A program made the translations under genes and the position numbers. Source: Sporomusaceae bacterium (GTDB lineage Bacteria; Bacillota; Negativicutes; UBA1444). Taken from it: a stretch of 64,000 bases of DNA. The notes beneath the pieces are model-generated. The model was not told where the DNA came from. It ran no database searches and saw only the letters and a program-made list of their open reading frames with translations. The stretch spans positions 1 to 64,000 of the forward strand of contig JAHDPL010000011.1 of assembly GCA_018434355.1 (NCBI GenBank). Direction: 5' to 3'. This document shows, in pieces, positions 16,540-23,541 of the stretch (within the stretch, counting starts at the first letter, position 1; each line of letters opens with the position of its first letter).

Positions 16540-16719
16540 ATGTTCAGCAAAGGCACATTGATCCAGTCGGTCAGAACCGGCAGCACTTACCAAATCGCCG
16601 GAAAATGGAGCGGAAACCTGGTACTCGCTCCGATCAGCGAATCTGACGCCGATTGCCTTTTGTACCAGGCAGGCGAACTTCAGGAATTGATCGATGCCGG
16701 GGATTTCATCAAAAAATGA
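16540..16719 (+). CDS. Small beta-rich protein of unknown function
   Basis: ATG 16540 with AAGGAGGG 6-7 bases upstream. The 59-residue product reads as short strands ('TLIQSVRTGSTYQIAGKW', 'LVLAPISESDADCLLY') then a helix ('AGELQELIDAGDFI'). No family recognised. Confidence 0.45.
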   Translation: MFSKGTLIQSVRTGSTYQIAGKWSGNLVLAPISESDADCLLYQAGELQELIDAGDFIKK

Positions 16720-16733
16720 AAGGGGGGATTGCC

Positions 16734-16901
16734 ATGATCGCAGTAGCCAGCGCGGGACCACTGGCACATAAACAGATGCCGACGCTTTGGTGCATCTTTG
16801 AGAAGCGGATCTGTGAATTCGCCAAGAACCAGCAGCCGGTATTTGAATGCACCTGCAGGCGCGACGAAGAAATGCCGTGCCGCACAAGTGAAAGGGGGTG
16901 A
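16734..16901 (+). CDS. Small cysteine-containing protein of unknown function
   Basis: ATG 16734 has AAGGGGGG upstream. The 55-residue product has four cysteines in 'LWCIFEKRICEF', 'FECTCRRDEEMPC', possibly a small zinc site. Its stop codon overlaps the ribosome binding region of the next gene. Confidence 0.45.
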   Translation: MIAVASAGPLAHKQMPTLWCIFEKRICEFAKNQQPVFECTCRRDEEMPCRTSERG

Positions 16902-16906
16902 AATGG

Positions 16907-17107
16907 ATGGAAGAAACGAAAGCGGCACCCAAATTGCGACGCAAGCACGTCACGGTTCGGATGCCGGAAGCCACATGGAAAAAACTTCAGGCGATGGCAA
17001 ACACCCAGGGGCTGACACTGAATGCGCTTTTGCTCGGCAGAATCAACGAATTGATCAGCGAAGATGCTGGCAAGGAAACCGCCAAAGGGGCGATTAAATT
17101 TGTTTGA
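16907..17107 (+). CDS. Ribbon-helix-helix-like DNA-binding protein
   Basis: ATG 16907 with AAGGGGGTG 6 bases upstream (GTG 16898 is an alternative). The 66-residue product has a strand ('RKHVTVRMPEATWKKLQAMA') and a helix ('GLTLNALLLGRINELISED') in the Arc-like order. It may regulate the cassette or the integrase. Overlaps the next gene by 8 bases. Confidence 0.6.
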   Translation: MEETKAAPKLRRKHVTVRMPEATWKKLQAMANTQGLTLNALLLGRINELISEDAGKETAKGAIKFV

Positions 17108-17255
17108 CGGGTACGATATTGTGATTGAGCGCAAGACTGGCAAGATTCTCAAATCGACACCACTGGACCCGGAGCGCTGCGCAAAGTTCTTGGCACCATT
17201 TGTGATGAAGGCGGCAACCAAGCCGGAACCAGCGGACCCAGAGAAAAACAAGTGA
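17100..17255 (+). CDS. Small protein of unknown function with TTG start
   Basis: TTG 17100 has AAAGGGG 9 bases upstream. The 51-residue product is 'MFDGYDIVIERKTGKILKST...' with a proline/charge-rich tail. Support is the ribosome site and close packing only. Confidence 0.4.
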   Translation: MFDGYDIVIERKTGKILKSTPLDPERCAKFLAPFVMKAATKPEPADPEKNK

Positions 17256-17374
17256 CCGGCATCTGTTAGCGCAGACACCGGTCATAGCGGGCCAAGGAAG
17301 GACAGCCATAGCCACCGCTTGATTTATTTTAGCACAAGCGGTGGAGAATTTCAAAAACGAAGGAGGCCACTGCA

Positions 17375-17623
17375 ATGTTTGAACACGACAAACTGACACC
17401 AGCCGACGAAAGAGTGACGCAGCTGCTTGATGAACTACTGGCAAACGCCGATGAAGGAACCAGAGCCAAATTGATGGCGCTGGATGAAGCGATGGTAGAA
17501 GCCGAGCGCGATCGGGCGATCCGAATGTATAACGCAGGCGTGGAGGTTGGGGTTAATTCCGCATACAGGAAGATTCGCGCAAAACAATCCGATCATCAGC
17601 GATTCGCCAGAATGTGCATGTGA
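17375..17623 (+). CDS. Small acidic helical protein
   Basis: The 82-residue product has AAGGAGG upstream. It is helical and acidic at first ('DERVTQLLDELLANADEGT', 'LMALDEAMVEAERDRAIRMY') with a basic end ('YRKIRAKQSDHQRFARM'). Last of the tiny genes before the integrase. No family recognised. Confidence 0.5.
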   Translation: MFEHDKLTPADERVTQLLDELLANADEGTRAKLMALDEAMVEAERDRAIRMYNAGVEVGVNSAYRKIRAKQSDHQRFARMCM

Positions 17624-17743
17624 CAATATGGAGACCGCTGGCCAGCCAGGAAAACCTGCAACCTTCGCGGCTGGTCGGCGGCCAATCGCACCAAACAATG
17701 GCGGAAAACCGCTGGTCATATTTTGAAACAGGAGGATCGGACC

Positions 17744-19093
17744 ATGGCAGCAGGCATGACTATAAGCATTTTCAAGGACAATCGGCACGGCGGATACATT
17801 GCCGAGCTTATTTATTTAGACGAACGCACTGGCGAAAAGAAGTCGGTGCGCCGGCATGGCAAAGGCCGCAAGGAAGCAGCGGGCAAAATAGACCTGATCC
17901 GACAGCAGATCGATGAAAGCGGATTCTTGCCGGACAAGGCCAAGATTACCCTGGGCGGTTGGCTGAACCGCTGGTTGGAAACATACCAGAAGAACATCAT
18001 CAAAATTCGGACCTACCAGCAACAGCAGATGTATGTCGACAAATACATCATCCCGGCGCTCGGCTCAAAACCGCTGACGCAGCTAAAAGGTGCCGACATT
18101 CAGCAGTTTTTTAACACAATGCTTGCCAGCGGCAGGCTTGCTGCGCAGAAGCGGATCAAACGCATGGAAGCGGAGCAGAAACAAGCAGCTGCGAAGAAGA
18201 CGCGCCGCAAATTTGGCGAAAAGGAAAAACCAAAACCGAAACCGGCGCTACCGGAAGGAATGACACCCGGTCTTTCCACCCACACGATCCGAATTTTTTA
18301 TTCATTGCTGAACAAGGCGCTCAAACAGGCGAAGAAGGATGGACTGATCCGAGTTAACCCGATCGAAGCGACAACCAAACCAAAGGTGAAGTCGCGCCCA
18401 ATTAAGCTACTGTCGGAGGCGGAAGCGAACCGGTTTCTGGACGCAGCGGCAAAGCACCGGCTGTATGCCGCCTTTCTGCTTTCCTTTGGCACCGGAATGC
18501 GGCGTGGTGAAATCCTGGCGCTAAAATGGAAAAATATCAATCTCAAAACCGGCAGTATTTCCATCAAAGAATCCCTGAACTGGCTGGACGGAACAGGCAT
18601 CGTCTTTGATACGCCGAAGACCGAGGCGTCAATTCGCACGGTCGAGATACCGAAGGATATCCTGGATGAGCTAAAGGCACACAGATCCCGGCAGGCCCAG
18701 GAGAAGCTGGATGCACGCGCCAAGGCGAAAAAACACGCGGAAAAATTCGGCTGCAAGGTTGATTTTGCAGCGTATTACCAGGATACGGGGATGGTATTTT
18801 GTACGCCGGAAGGAAGGCCGATTGATCCGCATAATTGGGCGCGGCTTAAGAAAAAGATTGCCGAAGAAGCGAAGGTGCCCGATTTTCGAATTCACGACAT
18901 GCGCCATTTCTTCTGCACACAGCTGATAAAGCGCGGTGTAAACGTCAAGGCAGTCCAGGGCATGCTCGGGCATTCCACGGCGGCCATGACGCTGAACGTT
19001 TACAGTCACGTTGACCAAGAGATGCTCAAAGATGCGGCGGCCACGATGGTAGGCGTGCTGACTAAGCGCAAGAAGGCTGCCGGGGAAAAATAA
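17744..19093 (+). CDS. int: Tyrosine-family site-specific integrase
   Basis: ATG 17744 has AGGAGG 8 bases upstream. The 449-residue product has an N-terminal arm-binding domain, a SAM-like core-binding domain and a catalytic domain with R253 or R254 ('GTGMRRGEILALKW'), K292 ('TPKTEASIR'), H384-R387 ('HDMRHFF'), H410 ('GHSTAAM') and nucleophile Y420 ('NVYSHV'). It should catalyse recombination between the 45-bp tRNA-Lys cores. A Lys/Glu/Gln/Pro-rich insertion of about 50 residues (about 125-177) separates the core-binding helices. Unusually for a tRNA-site integrase, it is 3 kb from the attachment core, with cargo genes in between. Confidence 0.92.
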   Translation: MAAGMTISIFKDNRHGGYIAELIYLDERTGEKKSVRRHGKGRKEAAGKIDLIRQQIDESGFLPDKAKITLGGWLNRWLETYQKNIIKIRTYQQQQMYVDKYIIPALGSKPLTQLKGADIQQFFNTMLASGRLAAQKRIKRMEAEQKQAAAKKTRRKFGEKEKPKPKPALPEGMTPGLSTHTIRIFYSLLNKALKQAKKDGLIRVNPIEATTKPKVKSRPIKLLSEAEANRFLDAAAKHRLYAAFLLSFGTGMRRGEILALKWKNINLKTGSISIKESLNWLDGTGIVFDTPKTEASIRTVEIPKDILDELKAHRSRQAQEKLDARAKAKKHAEKFGCKVDFAAYYQDTGMVFCTPEGRPIDPHNWARLKKKIAEEAKVPDFRIHDMRHFFCTQLIKRGVNVKAVQGMLGHSTAAMTLNVYSHVDQEMLKDAAATMVGVLTKRKKAAGEK

Positions 19094-19122
19094 TTCTACA
19101 GAGTGATTACATTGCCAGAACA

Positions 19123-19166
19123 GGGGCGCTATAATGATCATGACCGATCAGAAGCGTCCCCGTTTT
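19123..19166 (+). terminator. Terminator after the integrase gene
   Basis: GGGGCGCT (19123-19130) pairs with AGCGTCCCC (19153-19161) with one bulge, followed by GTTTTATT. It separates the integrase from the cargo genes. Confidence 0.55.
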
Positions 19167-19279
19167 ATTAATGCACCCTTGGCTTTTGCAGGTGAAATGA
19201 AGGCAGGTACCGAATATTTAACCGGATAATCGGACCACCCGACTAACTTTGCAGACGAGGAAGAGGGGCATTGCATTTC

Positions 19280-19918
19280 ATGGAATGGCAGGATCGTATC
19301 CCGGAAGACATCAGAGACCTGTATGAAATTCACAACTACCATCACGCGGCAGAGGTGCTCGCAACAAGCTACCAGCAGGAGTTTGATGAGATCATGAATG
19401 CGCTGCGAAACTTCAGGATTAGCGAAGCGGATTTGATGGCTGGCGGCGGCAACGAATCGACCATCCCCAAAAAATTCTCCGAGATGCTACGTCCGCTTAG
19501 CTGGTATGAAACCAAAATACAGGGCGATTTATTGATCCGAAAAATCGTGTCCGGTAATGGCGCGGGACAAACCATCGCCGAAGAGCTAAAGATCGAGAAG
19601 TTCCTCGACGGACACAAGGTGGACTACGTGAAAAACCAGGTCGCGTTTGACCTGGAGTGGAACAGCAAGGACCAGACTTTTGATCGCGATCTTTATGCAT
19701 TTCGGGCTTTTCACGAATGCCGGCTTATTGGCGCAGCGGTATTGGTAACCAGATCAGAGGCCATGAATACAGCATTTAAACGGTTTGGCATTATGAAAAA
19801 ATACGGAGCGAGCACCACCTGGATGGGTAAGCTACTCTACAGATTGAACGCTGGACGCAATGGCGGGTGTCCGGTGCTGGTTTTTGGCATTACGCCGAAG
19901 GTGATAAACGGAGGATGA
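19280..19918 (+). CDS. BglII/BstYI-family type II restriction endonuclease
   Basis: The 212-residue product is close in length to BglII and BstYI endonucleases. The family core is visible: 'VDYVKNQVAFDLEWNSKDQT' followed by 'FDRDLYAFRAFHECRLIGAA' and 'ITRS'-like 'VLVTRSEAMN', then 'STTWMGKLLYRLNAGRNGGC' near the C-terminus. By family it should cut at a GATC-centred site (AGATCT or RGATCY), but specificity cannot be read here. ATG 19280 lies 11-12 bases after GAGGGG. The methyltransferase gene follows after 4 bp. Confidence 0.75.
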   Translation: MEWQDRIPEDIRDLYEIHNYHHAAEVLATSYQQEFDEIMNALRNFRISEADLMAGGGNESTIPKKFSEMLRPLSWYETKIQGDLLIRKIVSGNGAGQTIAEELKIEKFLDGHKVDYVKNQVAFDLEWNSKDQTFDRDLYAFRAFHECRLIGAAVLVTRSEAMNTAFKRFGIMKKYGASTTWMGKLLYRLNAGRNGGCPVLVFGITPKVINGG

Positions 19919-19922
19919 AGCA

Positions 19923-20588
19923 ATGAGCCCCATTGAGCAATTCAGGCAGATGGCGGAAACGCAGAAATTCAAGACGGTACTCGCGGACCCGCCGTGGCAA
20001 TTTCAAAATAGAACCGGCAAGATGGCACCAGAGCACAAGCGGCTAAAACGCTACGAGACCATGAAGCTGGATGAAATCTGCAGCCTACCGGTTGCCGACA
20101 TGTTGGACACAACGGCGCACCTTTACCTCTGGGTACCGAACGCGCTGATGCCGGAAGGGATCGAAGTCCTTAAAGCCTGGGGATTCGCATACAAGACAAA
20201 TCTGATATGGTACAAAGTGAGAAAAGACGGCGGACCAGACGGCAGGGGCGTCGGTTTCTATTTCCGAAACGTAACGGAGATGATCCTGTTCGGAGTTAAA
20301 GGAGCAAACGCCCGAACGCTTCAGCCAGGGCGCAGCCAGGTGAATATCATTCGATCAATGAAGCAGGAGCATTCTCGCAAGCCGGATGAGTTATACGAGC
20401 TCATAGAGCGATGCAGCCCAGGACCATACCTCGAAATGTTTGCTCGCGGTGTTCGACCAGGCTGGACCTCATGGGGCGATCAAGCGAACGAAGACTACAA
20501 GCCGACATGGTCGACATACCAAAACAACTCAGGGCGGGAGACGTTCGACAAAGAGAAGGCCATGGCCCTGTTTGAACGGCGAGCGTAG
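19923..20588 (+). CDS. MT-A70-family DNA adenine N6-methyltransferase
   Basis: The 221-residue product has the catalytic 'LADPPWQF' motif (DPPW), the MT-A70 signature 'HLYLWVPNALMPEGIEVLKA', 'KTNLIWYKV' and the SAM-pocket end 'YLEMFARGVRPGW'. It should methylate adenine in the site cut by the upstream enzyme, giving a complete type II restriction-modification pair. The two genes are 4 bp apart, so co-expressed. It could alternatively be an orphan phage methylase, but the BglII-like partner favours the pair. Confidence 0.8.
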   Translation: MSPIEQFRQMAETQKFKTVLADPPWQFQNRTGKMAPEHKRLKRYETMKLDEICSLPVADMLDTTAHLYLWVPNALMPEGIEVLKAWGFAYKTNLIWYKVRKDGGPDGRGVGFYFRNVTEMILFGVKGANARTLQPGRSQVNIIRSMKQEHSRKPDELYELIERCSPGPYLEMFARGVRPGWTSWGDQANEDYKPTWSTYQNNSGRETFDKEKAMALFERRA

Positions 20589-20631
20589 CAAAAAATAGGC
20601 GAATTAAAAACTATTCATGGAGGATAGGAAG

Positions 20632-21063
20632 ATGAACGAAGTAGTAGTGTTTTTTGACAGTATGAAAAAACTTGATCGCGTTTCGCTGGCGAAGAAGTTT
20701 TTGTTTAAATTTATGGTAGTTGATAGAGCCTTCTGGGGCATGCCAGAGCAAAGAAGCAAGACTCAAGAGCATTATGTTATTATTGGCATTACCGATTCAC
20801 TCTGGGCAATATGGGAGAAAAATTCGACCACATTTAATACCCCTGCCGATCAAGAAAAGGTGATCGTTGAAATCGCACGGCGCGAAATTGACCAAAGAAT
20901 TAAAGAAGGTCCTCTACCGGAAGAGTTTGCCATAGATAAGGGAAGTTACGATTATTCAACACCAAACAACCAATGCCCCTATGATCCGGCGTTGATTGCC
21001 GATTTTGGAACACCGTTTGTCGTTACGGTTCCCAATCGACCTATTGGATTTAAGGCCGAATAA
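20632..21063 (+). CDS. Unknown cargo protein downstream of the restriction-modification pair
   Basis: ATG 20632 has GGAGG 8 bases upstream. The 143-residue, mostly helical product ('LDRVSLAKKFLFKFMV', 'KVIVEIARREIDQRI') has no motif I know. More AT-rich than the element's replication genes, suggesting a separate origin together with the following FRG gene. Confidence 0.5.
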   Translation: MNEVVVFFDSMKKLDRVSLAKKFLFKFMVVDRAFWGMPEQRSKTQEHYVIIGITDSLWAIWEKNSTTFNTPADQEKVIVEIARREIDQRIKEGPLPEEFAIDKGSYDYSTPNNQCPYDPALIADFGTPFVVTVPNRPIGFKAE

Positions 21064-21141
21064 TTATTTCCGAGTTGGCAAGACAAAACGCGAACGATTC
21101 GGCTGGAACAATACAGGCTTCCATAATAGAGGTGCATTGTT

Positions 21142-21954
21142 ATTATTAATGAAGTCAGGATTATAGACTGGAAAAATTTACTGGAAGTTTTCGAGATCCT
21201 TGGAATACAACAAGATCGATACATATGGCACTTGCGAGGCCAGGCGGATGCATCATGGAATCTTACGCCATCGCTGGTTCGCTACTTTAATATGGGAGAG
21301 GTAACTGCGCCCAAAGCGCACGGCATTGAAATCTCCGTGTTGCGCGAATTTCAGTCACAGGCCCATTTGTATGTCCCCGCAAACGTTCTTAGTCAAGTCC
21401 GCTCTTTTGTAGCTTGGATGATGCTGATGCAACACTATTCTTGTCCAACCCGATTACTTGACTGGACACAATCACCGTTTGTTGCAACCTATTTTGCCGT
21501 TGAACAACGATCAGAAAAAGATGGAGCAATATGGTTGTTCAACTCGCCGTTACTAAATACGATTATGGAAGAAAAATATGGTGCCCTCCATTTTAAGGAG
21601 CACCAAGAACTGATGTTTGAGCACGAACATGCAATACCGGCAATTTATCCGATAATGGGAGCTATCCACACTGAAAGGTCGTCAGCGCAACAAGGAGCTT
21701 ATACTTTTGGCTGCAGCCTTGTTGGGAATCATGAAACGATAATCGCCGAGTGTTTTGCCGAGAAATACCCGAAAGCGAATGGTTCGGCAGATAAACTTCT
21801 AAACAAGATCATCATTCCTGCGAGCTTAAAAGAAGAATTTGTTGCCAGGCTGCACACAATGAATATAAATGCCCGGACGCTTTTCCCAGGAGCCGACGGG
21901 CTCGGGAGGTCAGCCTCGGAAATTGTTCGCCAACGGGTTTGGTCGAAAAACTGA
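21142..21954 (+). CDS. FRG-domain protein without a standard start codon
   Basis: The frame encodes an FRG domain: 'IDWKNLLEVFEILG', then the signature 'WHLRGQADASWNLTPSLVR', 'HYSCPTRLLDWTQSPFVATY', 'FAVEQRSEKDGAIWLFN' and 'QQGAYTFG'. FRG domains occur in phage, toxin and defence contexts; their activity is not settled. The frame opens after a TAG at 21127. No ATG, GTG or TTG occurs before the domain begins, and TTG 21232 would cut into the signature. ATT codons at 21142 or 21145 lie 9-12 bases after GAGG (21129-21132), so an AUU start or a 5' frameshift must be considered. Last gene before the right core; possibly a toxin-like guard gene. Confidence 0.7.
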   Translation: MINEVRIIDWKNLLEVFEILGIQQDRYIWHLRGQADASWNLTPSLVRYFNMGEVTAPKAHGIEISVLREFQSQAHLYVPANVLSQVRSFVAWMMLMQHYSCPTRLLDWTQSPFVATYFAVEQRSEKDGAIWLFNSPLLNTIMEEKYGALHFKEHQELMFEHEHAIPAIYPIMGAIHTERSSAQQGAYTFGCSLVGNHETIIAECFAEKYPKANGSADKLLNKIIIPASLKEEFVARLHTMNINARTLFPGADGLGRSASEIVRQRVWSKN

Positions 21955-21993
21955 AACGGAGAAAGTGACGACAACGGCGATCACACAAAACGC

Positions 21994-22015
21994 TTACAAG
22001 TATTTTTCTAAGTAT
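21994..22015 (+). repeat. Right copy of the 22-bp repeat, candidate integrase arm site
   Basis: Perfect direct copy of 4726-4747, located 106 bp left of the right attachment core. Confidence 0.6.
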
Positions 22016-22120
22016 AAACCTGACAAACCTGCATTTTCGCCGTTTAACGCTATTGACGAAAACACCTGATTAATCAAGGTTTTGTTTACTGTATTGACGC
22101 GGTTTAACGAAAGGACCGCC

Positions 22121-22165
22121 CTTTTAATCAGGGAGTCGATGGTTCGAGTCCATCGTGGGTCACCA
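22121..22165 (+). repeat. Right attachment core: 3' half of tRNA-Lys(UUU)
   Basis: Perfect copy of 4635-4679. The sequence to its left (GGACCGCC) cannot supply the 5' anticodon stem, so no tRNA is encoded. It marks the end of the second element, giving a core-to-core unit of 17486 bp. Confidence 0.9.
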
Positions 22166-22176
22166 ACATACAAACG

Positions 22177-22210
22177 AAAGTTCCGGCGAGGTCGCCGGAA
22201 CTTTTTGTTT
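22177..22210 (+). terminator. Terminator, probably of the original tRNA-Lys transcript
   Basis: AAAGTTCCGGC pairs with GCCGGAACTTT, followed by TTGTTTT. It lies just outside the element and would serve the tRNA gene before integration. Confidence 0.8.
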
Positions 22211-22452
22211 TGCCAGATACAGATTTGTCAAGTTTGATACAAGTACAGCAAACGCTATGCAGAATAGCTGATTGGCAATTTTAATCTCTGATAAAGGCTT
22301 GTCTGAAAGGAACAGGTAAGCACTGAAAGGCGCGAAGCAACAATTTATAAGATTTTTTTCAATAAATGCGGAAAAAAAAGAGGAATATTTTTTTTGTTGA
22401 CGAAATAAGGAAAAAGGTCCTAAAGCCAAATAATAAGGAGGTATGTATCTAC
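22211..22452. other. AT-rich intergenic region before the HU gene
   Basis: No gene seen. Runs of A and T at 22345-22395 may be part of a curved, UP-like promoter region. TTGACG at 22396-22401 is a possible -35, but no well-spaced -10 was found. Confidence 0.35.
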
Positions 22453-22740
22453 ATGAACAAAACGGAACTCATTGCCTCGGTAGCTGCCAAAACCAAGAGC
22501 ACCAAAAAGGCCGCAGGTATTGCAATTGAAGCAGTCGTAGAAAGCATCCAAAAAGAACTGGCCAAAGGCGGAAAAGTTCAACTTATCGGTTTTGGAACCT
22601 TCCAGGTTCGCGCCCGCAAAGAGCGCAAAGGCCGCAATCCGCAAACCGGCAAACCGATCAGCATTCCTGCTTCCAAGCACCCGGTGTTCTCGGCTGGTAA
22701 AGCGTTGAAAGACGCTGTCAACGCCAAGAAGAAAAAATAA
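22453..22740 (+). CDS. hup: DNA-binding protein HU
   Basis: ATG 22453 has AAGGAGGT 10 bases upstream. The 95-residue product has the full HU/IHF pattern: '[20 protein letters not shown]', the core '[20 protein letters not shown]', and the DNA-binding arm '[20 protein letters not shown]'. HU is a dimeric nucleoid protein that bends DNA without sequence specificity. A terminator follows directly. Gene number (hupA or hupB) is not assignable. Confidence 0.95.
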   Translation: MNKTELIASVAAKTKSTKKAAGIAIEAVVESIQKELAKGGKVQLIGFGTFQVRARKERKGRNPQTGKPISIPASKHPVFSAGKALKDAVNAKKKK

Positions 22741-22779
22741 GACGAACTCAGTTTTCTAAACCAAAGATTGTGGGACCGA

Positions 22780-22810
22780 CAGGGCTTTGCACGACAAAGC
22801 CCTGTTTTTT
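22780..22810 (+). terminator. Terminator after HU
   Basis: CAGGGCTTTG pairs with CAAAGCCCTG, followed by TTTTTT. Confidence 0.9.
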
Positions 22811-22846
22811 ATCGCTGAAAAGCGCCGGAACAGCTTTGAAGCAGTC

Positions 22847-22918
22847 TTGACATTGTACAAAGAAAGGCGTATCATCATTTTCGTGGTACCGAAAAAAACC
22901 AAATAGTTTTTATGGTTT
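22847..22918 (+). promoter_or_regulatory. Promoter and possible operator of the tetR-RND operon
   Basis: TTGACA (22847-22852), 17 bp, TATCAT (22870-22875). Downstream, AAACCA (22896-22901) and TGGTTT (22913-22918) form an inverted repeat inside an A/T-rich leader, a candidate TetR-family operator for autoregulation. Confidence 0.65.
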
Positions 22919-22939
22919 CGATAGAAGGAGGTGAGTTGG

Positions 22940-23536
22940 ATGAAAATGCGAATTATGGCAGCTGCAATGGAAGAAATGAATGAATTTGGCGTTCGTTTTA
23001 CGATGAGTAACCTGGCTGCCCGGTTGGCTATCAGCAAACGGACATTATATGAGCATTTTGATTCCAAGGAAGTCTTGATTGAAGCCATTGTCGATGTCAT
23101 TATTCTGGATATGCAGACGCAGCGACAGCGTATTTTGGAAGATCCGTATCTGGGTTTGAAGGAAAAGTTAATCAAAATGTTGTCCGTGCGGCCTGCAACG
23201 TTTATCAAAATGGAAGACCGGGTTAAACTGGACCTGCGCCGTCAGTTCCCCGGCCTTTGGAAACGGGCGCATGAATCGACGGAAGCGCAGTGGGATATGA
23301 TTGATGAGGTTTTGCGCGAAGGCATTGATGAAGGTTGCTTCAGGCCGATACATGTGCCTGTGGTTCGAAAACTTTTGCAGGGAGCGGTTAACGAAATCTC
23401 CGATTACGATTTTTTGTTGGAACAACGTAAGACGTTCCACGAGATGATCGGTTTCATTACTGACATTGTGATATATGGAATTATGCTGCCGGACAAACAG
23501 GAAGAAGCGACAGACCTGACGGCACGCAAGGAGTGA
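22940..23536 (+). CDS. TetR/AcrR-family transcriptional regulator
   Basis: ATG 22940 has AAGGAGGTG upstream. The 198-residue product has the TetR helix-turn-helix at residues 5-45 ('FTMSNLAARLAISKRTLYEH', 'FDSKEVLIEAIVDVI') and a helical ligand-binding domain. It probably represses its own operon, which continues with the two RND genes 5 bp downstream, and releases DNA on binding a pump substrate. The ligand is unknown. Confidence 0.85.
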   Translation: MKMRIMAAAMEEMNEFGVRFTMSNLAARLAISKRTLYEHFDSKEVLIEAIVDVIILDMQTQRQRILEDPYLGLKEKLIKMLSVRPATFIKMEDRVKLDLRRQFPGLWKRAHESTEAQWDMIDEVLREGIDEGCFRPIHVPVVRKLLQGAVNEISDYDFLLEQRKTFHEMIGFITDIVIYGIMLPDKQEEATDLTARKE

Positions 23537-23541
23537 AAGGG

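Noticed and set aside
4680-22120. Ordinary complete prophage
   Set aside because: No capsid, portal, large terminase, tail tube, baseplate or lysis gene could be found on either strand, while the genes that are present are intact and tightly packed.
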